Shown: in pieces, positions 62,475 to 64,000 of the stretch
Layout of the letters: each line of letters opens with the position of its first letter
Position numbering within the stretch: position 1 is the first letter of the stretch
Source: Rhodanobacter sp. 7MK24
GTDB taxonomy: Bacteria > Pseudomonadota > Gammaproteobacteria > Xanthomonadales > Rhodanobacteraceae
Direction: 5' to 3'
NCBI RefSeq assembly: GCF_014842995.1
Contig: NZ_JACYXL010000008.1
Coordinates: 186,001-250,000 of the forward strand
Length of the DNA stretch: 64,000 bases
Notes under the pieces: model-generated
What the model saw: the letters and a program-made list of their open reading frames with translations, nothing else
The model's database searches: none
What the model was told of the DNA's origin: nothing
Program-made: the position numbers and the translations under genes

Positions 62475-62806
62475 CAGTGTTTCTCCTTGCCCCCGGCGTG
62501 CCGGCCGGGCGGGTTGCGGGTGGTCTGGGTGGGCTGCCGGAGGCTGTCGCCTCCACTGGCGGGTATGCTCATCACCTGCACGTGGCCTTCCGGCGTGAGC
62601 ACCTTGATGCGGTACTCGGTGCGGCGATCATAGTGTCGCGATTCGGCCGACAGCACTTGCCCCCTGGTTTCCTGCTTCGCCTTGTCCACGGCCTGGCCGA
62701 GGCTCAGTTCGCCCGGCCTGGCTTGTTGCTGTGCCTGCGCCACCGCCGGGCCCATGCCCAGCGCCAACGCCAACGCCAACAGCGCGAGGGTGCAGCGGGT
62801 TTTCAT
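62474..62806 (-). CDS. PepSY-domain-like exported protein ahead of phoPQ
   Basis: 110 residues. A signal peptide of about 23 residues ends AVAQA. The mature part has the PepSY pattern: ELSLGQAVDKAKQETRGQVLSAES, then YRIKVLTPEGHVQVMSI, and a basic, Pro-rich tail. PepSY proteins are often inhibitory or sensory periplasmic modules. It overlaps the phoP start by one base, so it belongs to the same transcript and may affect PhoQ sensing, an inference from place only. Confidence 0.85.
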   Translation of the reverse strand: MKTRCTLALLALALALGMGPAVAQAQQQARPGELSLGQAVDKAKQETRGQVLSAESRHYDRRTEYRIKVLTPEGHVQVMSIPASGGDSLRQPTQTTRNPPGRHAGGKEKH

Positions 62807-62888
62807 GTCATGCCTCGACCATGGGTATGTCTCTGGTCGTTCAGTTTGGGCGAGTCGGGCTGAATAGTGACCGGACGAGCGGCGGCTG

Positions 62889-63881
62889 TCACGCGGCCGG
62901 TTGCAGCGGGATCATGGCCTGCTCGATCAGCGCCCAGCCGGCGCCCGGCAGGTGCGCACCCTCGCTGAGCGTGCGGCGGAAGCCGCGTGCGCCCGGCTCG
63001 CCCTGGTACAGCCCCAGCAGGTGGCGGGTGATGTGCTTCAGCGCGGTGCCGCGCTTCAGCTCGGCTTCGATGTAGGGCTGCAGACGCCGCAGCACGTCCT
63101 CGCGGCCGGGCAGGGGCGTGCCATAGAGCGCGTGTTCCAGCCGGGCCAGGATGTACGGGTCATGGTAGGCGGCGCGACCCAGCATCACGCCGTCGAGCTC
63201 GGCCAGTTGCGCCTGTACCTGTTCCACCGTGGTGATGCCGCCGTTGATGGCGACCACCAGTTGCGGGAACTCGCGCTTCAGGCGGTGCACGCGCGGGTAG
63301 TCCAGTGGCGGGATCTCGCGGTTCTCCTTTGGCGACAGGCCTTTCAGCCACGCCTTGCGCGCATGCACCACCAGTACTTCGACACCGGCTTCCAGCATGG
63401 TTTCGGTGAAATGCTGCAGGTCGGCGTAATCGTCCTGTTCGTCGACGCCGATGCGGCACTTCACTGTCACCGGAACGCTCACCGTGTCGCGCATCGCCTT
63501 CACGCAGTCGGCCACCAGCGCGGGCTCGTACATCAGGCAGGCGCCGAAGCGGCCGGATTGCACGCGGTCGGACGGGCAACCCACGTTGAGGTTGATCTCG
63601 TCGTAGCCAGCCTCGGCACCGAAGCGCGCGGCCTGCGCCAGCTCGTGCGGATCGCTGCCGCCGAGCTGCAGCGCCACTGGGTGTTCCTCGTGGCTGTGTT
63701 CGAGCAGGCGAAACTGCCTGCCGCGCACCAGCGCCGCGCTGGTCACCATTTCGGTGTACAGCCGCGCGTGCGGGGAGAGCAGGCGGTGGAAGAAACGGCA
63801 GTGCCGGTCCGTCCAGTCCATCATGGGCGCAACGGACAGGCGCCAGTCGTTGGTGTCGGGTTTGGGGGCAAAGGCGGTCAT
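62889..63881 (-). CDS. dusA: DusA, tRNA-dihydrouridine(20/20a) synthase
   Basis: 330 residues. DusA reduces uridine 20 and 20a in the tRNA D loop, with FMN. SVAPMMDWTDRHCRFF (16-31) is the flavin-binding start; INLNVGCPSDRVQSGRFGACL holds catalytic Cys102; and HARKAWLKGLSPKENREIPPL is the DusA-type insertion that separates it from DusB and DusC. The last part is the helical tRNA-binding domain. An 82-base gap separates it from the PepSY gene downstream. Confidence 0.95.
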   Translation of the reverse strand: MTAFAPKPDTNDWRLSVAPMMDWTDRHCRFFHRLLSPHARLYTEMVTSAALVRGRQFRLLEHSHEEHPVALQLGGSDPHELAQAARFGAEAGYDEINLNVGCPSDRVQSGRFGACLMYEPALVADCVKAMRDTVSVPVTVKCRIGVDEQDDYADLQHFTETMLEAGVEVLVVHARKAWLKGLSPKENREIPPLDYPRVHRLKREFPQLVVAINGGITTVEQVQAQLAELDGVMLGRAAYHDPYILARLEHALYGTPLPGREDVLRRLQPYIEAELKRGTALKHITRHLLGLYQGEPGARGFRRTLSEGAHLPGAGWALIEQAMIPLQPAA

Positions 63882-63921
63882 CAGGCCGCTATTGTCCCGT
63901 ATCGGTACGGCGTGGTGGAAA

Positions 63922-64000
63922 TCAGCCTTCGGCAGCCATTGCCGCGCGTCGCATGCGTCTCTCTGTGATGCGCAGGGCCACCACCACTACGAGCAGCACC
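63922..64000 (-). CDS. C-terminal end of a probable membrane protein (partial)
   Basis: The minus strand is open from the window edge to a TGA at 63924-63922 and encodes 25 residues: a very hydrophobic stretch (VLLVVVVAL) then a basic tail with several Arg (RITERRMRRAAM). That pattern is a last transmembrane helix with a cytoplasmic end. The rest is outside the window, so no identity is possible. It ends 40 bases before the dusA start. Confidence 0.4.
   Translation of the reverse strand, partial: VLLVVVVALRITERRMRRAAMAAEG

Overview
The window is a high-G+C (about two thirds by eye), densely packed chromosomal segment of a gammaproteobacterium of the order Xanthomonadales, most likely family Rhodanobacteraceae (Rhodanobacter/Dyella/Frateuria-like). 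The evidence is gene content and order: rsmI-rnpB-mraZ-dcw cluster, lpxC-dciA-secA, lptD-surA-pdxA-rsmA-apaG-apaH, a heterodimeric 2-oxoacid dehydrogenase E1, phoPQ with a PepSY gene, and a dcw cluster that lacks murD. Genus and species cannot be fixed from the sequence alone. Nearly everything is core genome. I see no prophage, CRISPR array, defence island, integrase or intact insertion sequence.

Layout. 1-2.7 kb: lpoA-yraN (minus) beside a low-G+C, gene-free left edge. 2.8-21.3 kb: rsmI, RNase P RNA, then the division and cell-wall cluster mraZ-rsmH-ftsL-ftsI-murE-murF-mraY-ftsW-murG-murC-ddlB-ftsQ-ftsA-ftsZ, followed by lpxC. Genes here are chained by 1-11 base overlaps; real gaps occur only before ftsZ and lpxC, and both hold strong RNA hairpins. 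21.4-24.8 kb: dciA and secA, divergent. 24.8-32.6 kb (minus): lptD-surA-pdxA-rsmA-apaG-apaH and a trailing methyltransferase whose Shine-Dalgarno sequence is buried in a perfect hairpin. 32.7-39 kb: msrB, a histone-deacetylase-fold protein, a corrinoid adenosyltransferase paired with an unknown membrane protein, two ubiquinone flavin hydroxylases and an exported dienelactone-hydrolase-like protein. 39-42.7 kb (minus): E1-alpha, E1-beta and E2 of a 2-oxoacid dehydrogenase. 42.9-50.9 kb: aromatic amino acid breakdown (tryptophan dioxygenase; hppD-hmgA-fahA with a divergent MarR regulator), a flavin-reductase-like protein, a peptide transporter and a VOC gene broken by one stop codon. 51.1-57.4 kb: a DUF6348-like protein, an unusually long trpS, a low-G+C stretch with a secreted protein of unknown function, arginase and tRNA-Thr. 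57.4-64 kb (minus): birA-coaX-SPOR protein, PepSY-phoP-phoQ and dusA, plus the tail of one more gene at the right edge.

Short dispersed repeats are a second theme. A 50-bp palindromic repeat occurs three times. A C/T-rich repeat of the 'GEG' type occurs three times, once as the C-terminal codons of pdxA. A REP-like inverted repeat supplies the stop codons of both convergent genes around it, and two further longer inverted-repeat elements look MITE-like.

The window holds no obvious new multi-gene system. The observations most worth follow-up are the secreted protein with a duplicated Cys-bounded domain (54104-56110), the Shine-Dalgarno hairpin before the methyltransferase (25613-25637), the structured leaders of ftsZ and lpxC, the C-terminal domain on TrpS, the membrane protein next to the adenosyltransferase, and the MarR operator lodged between the -35 and -10 of the tyrosine catabolic promoter.
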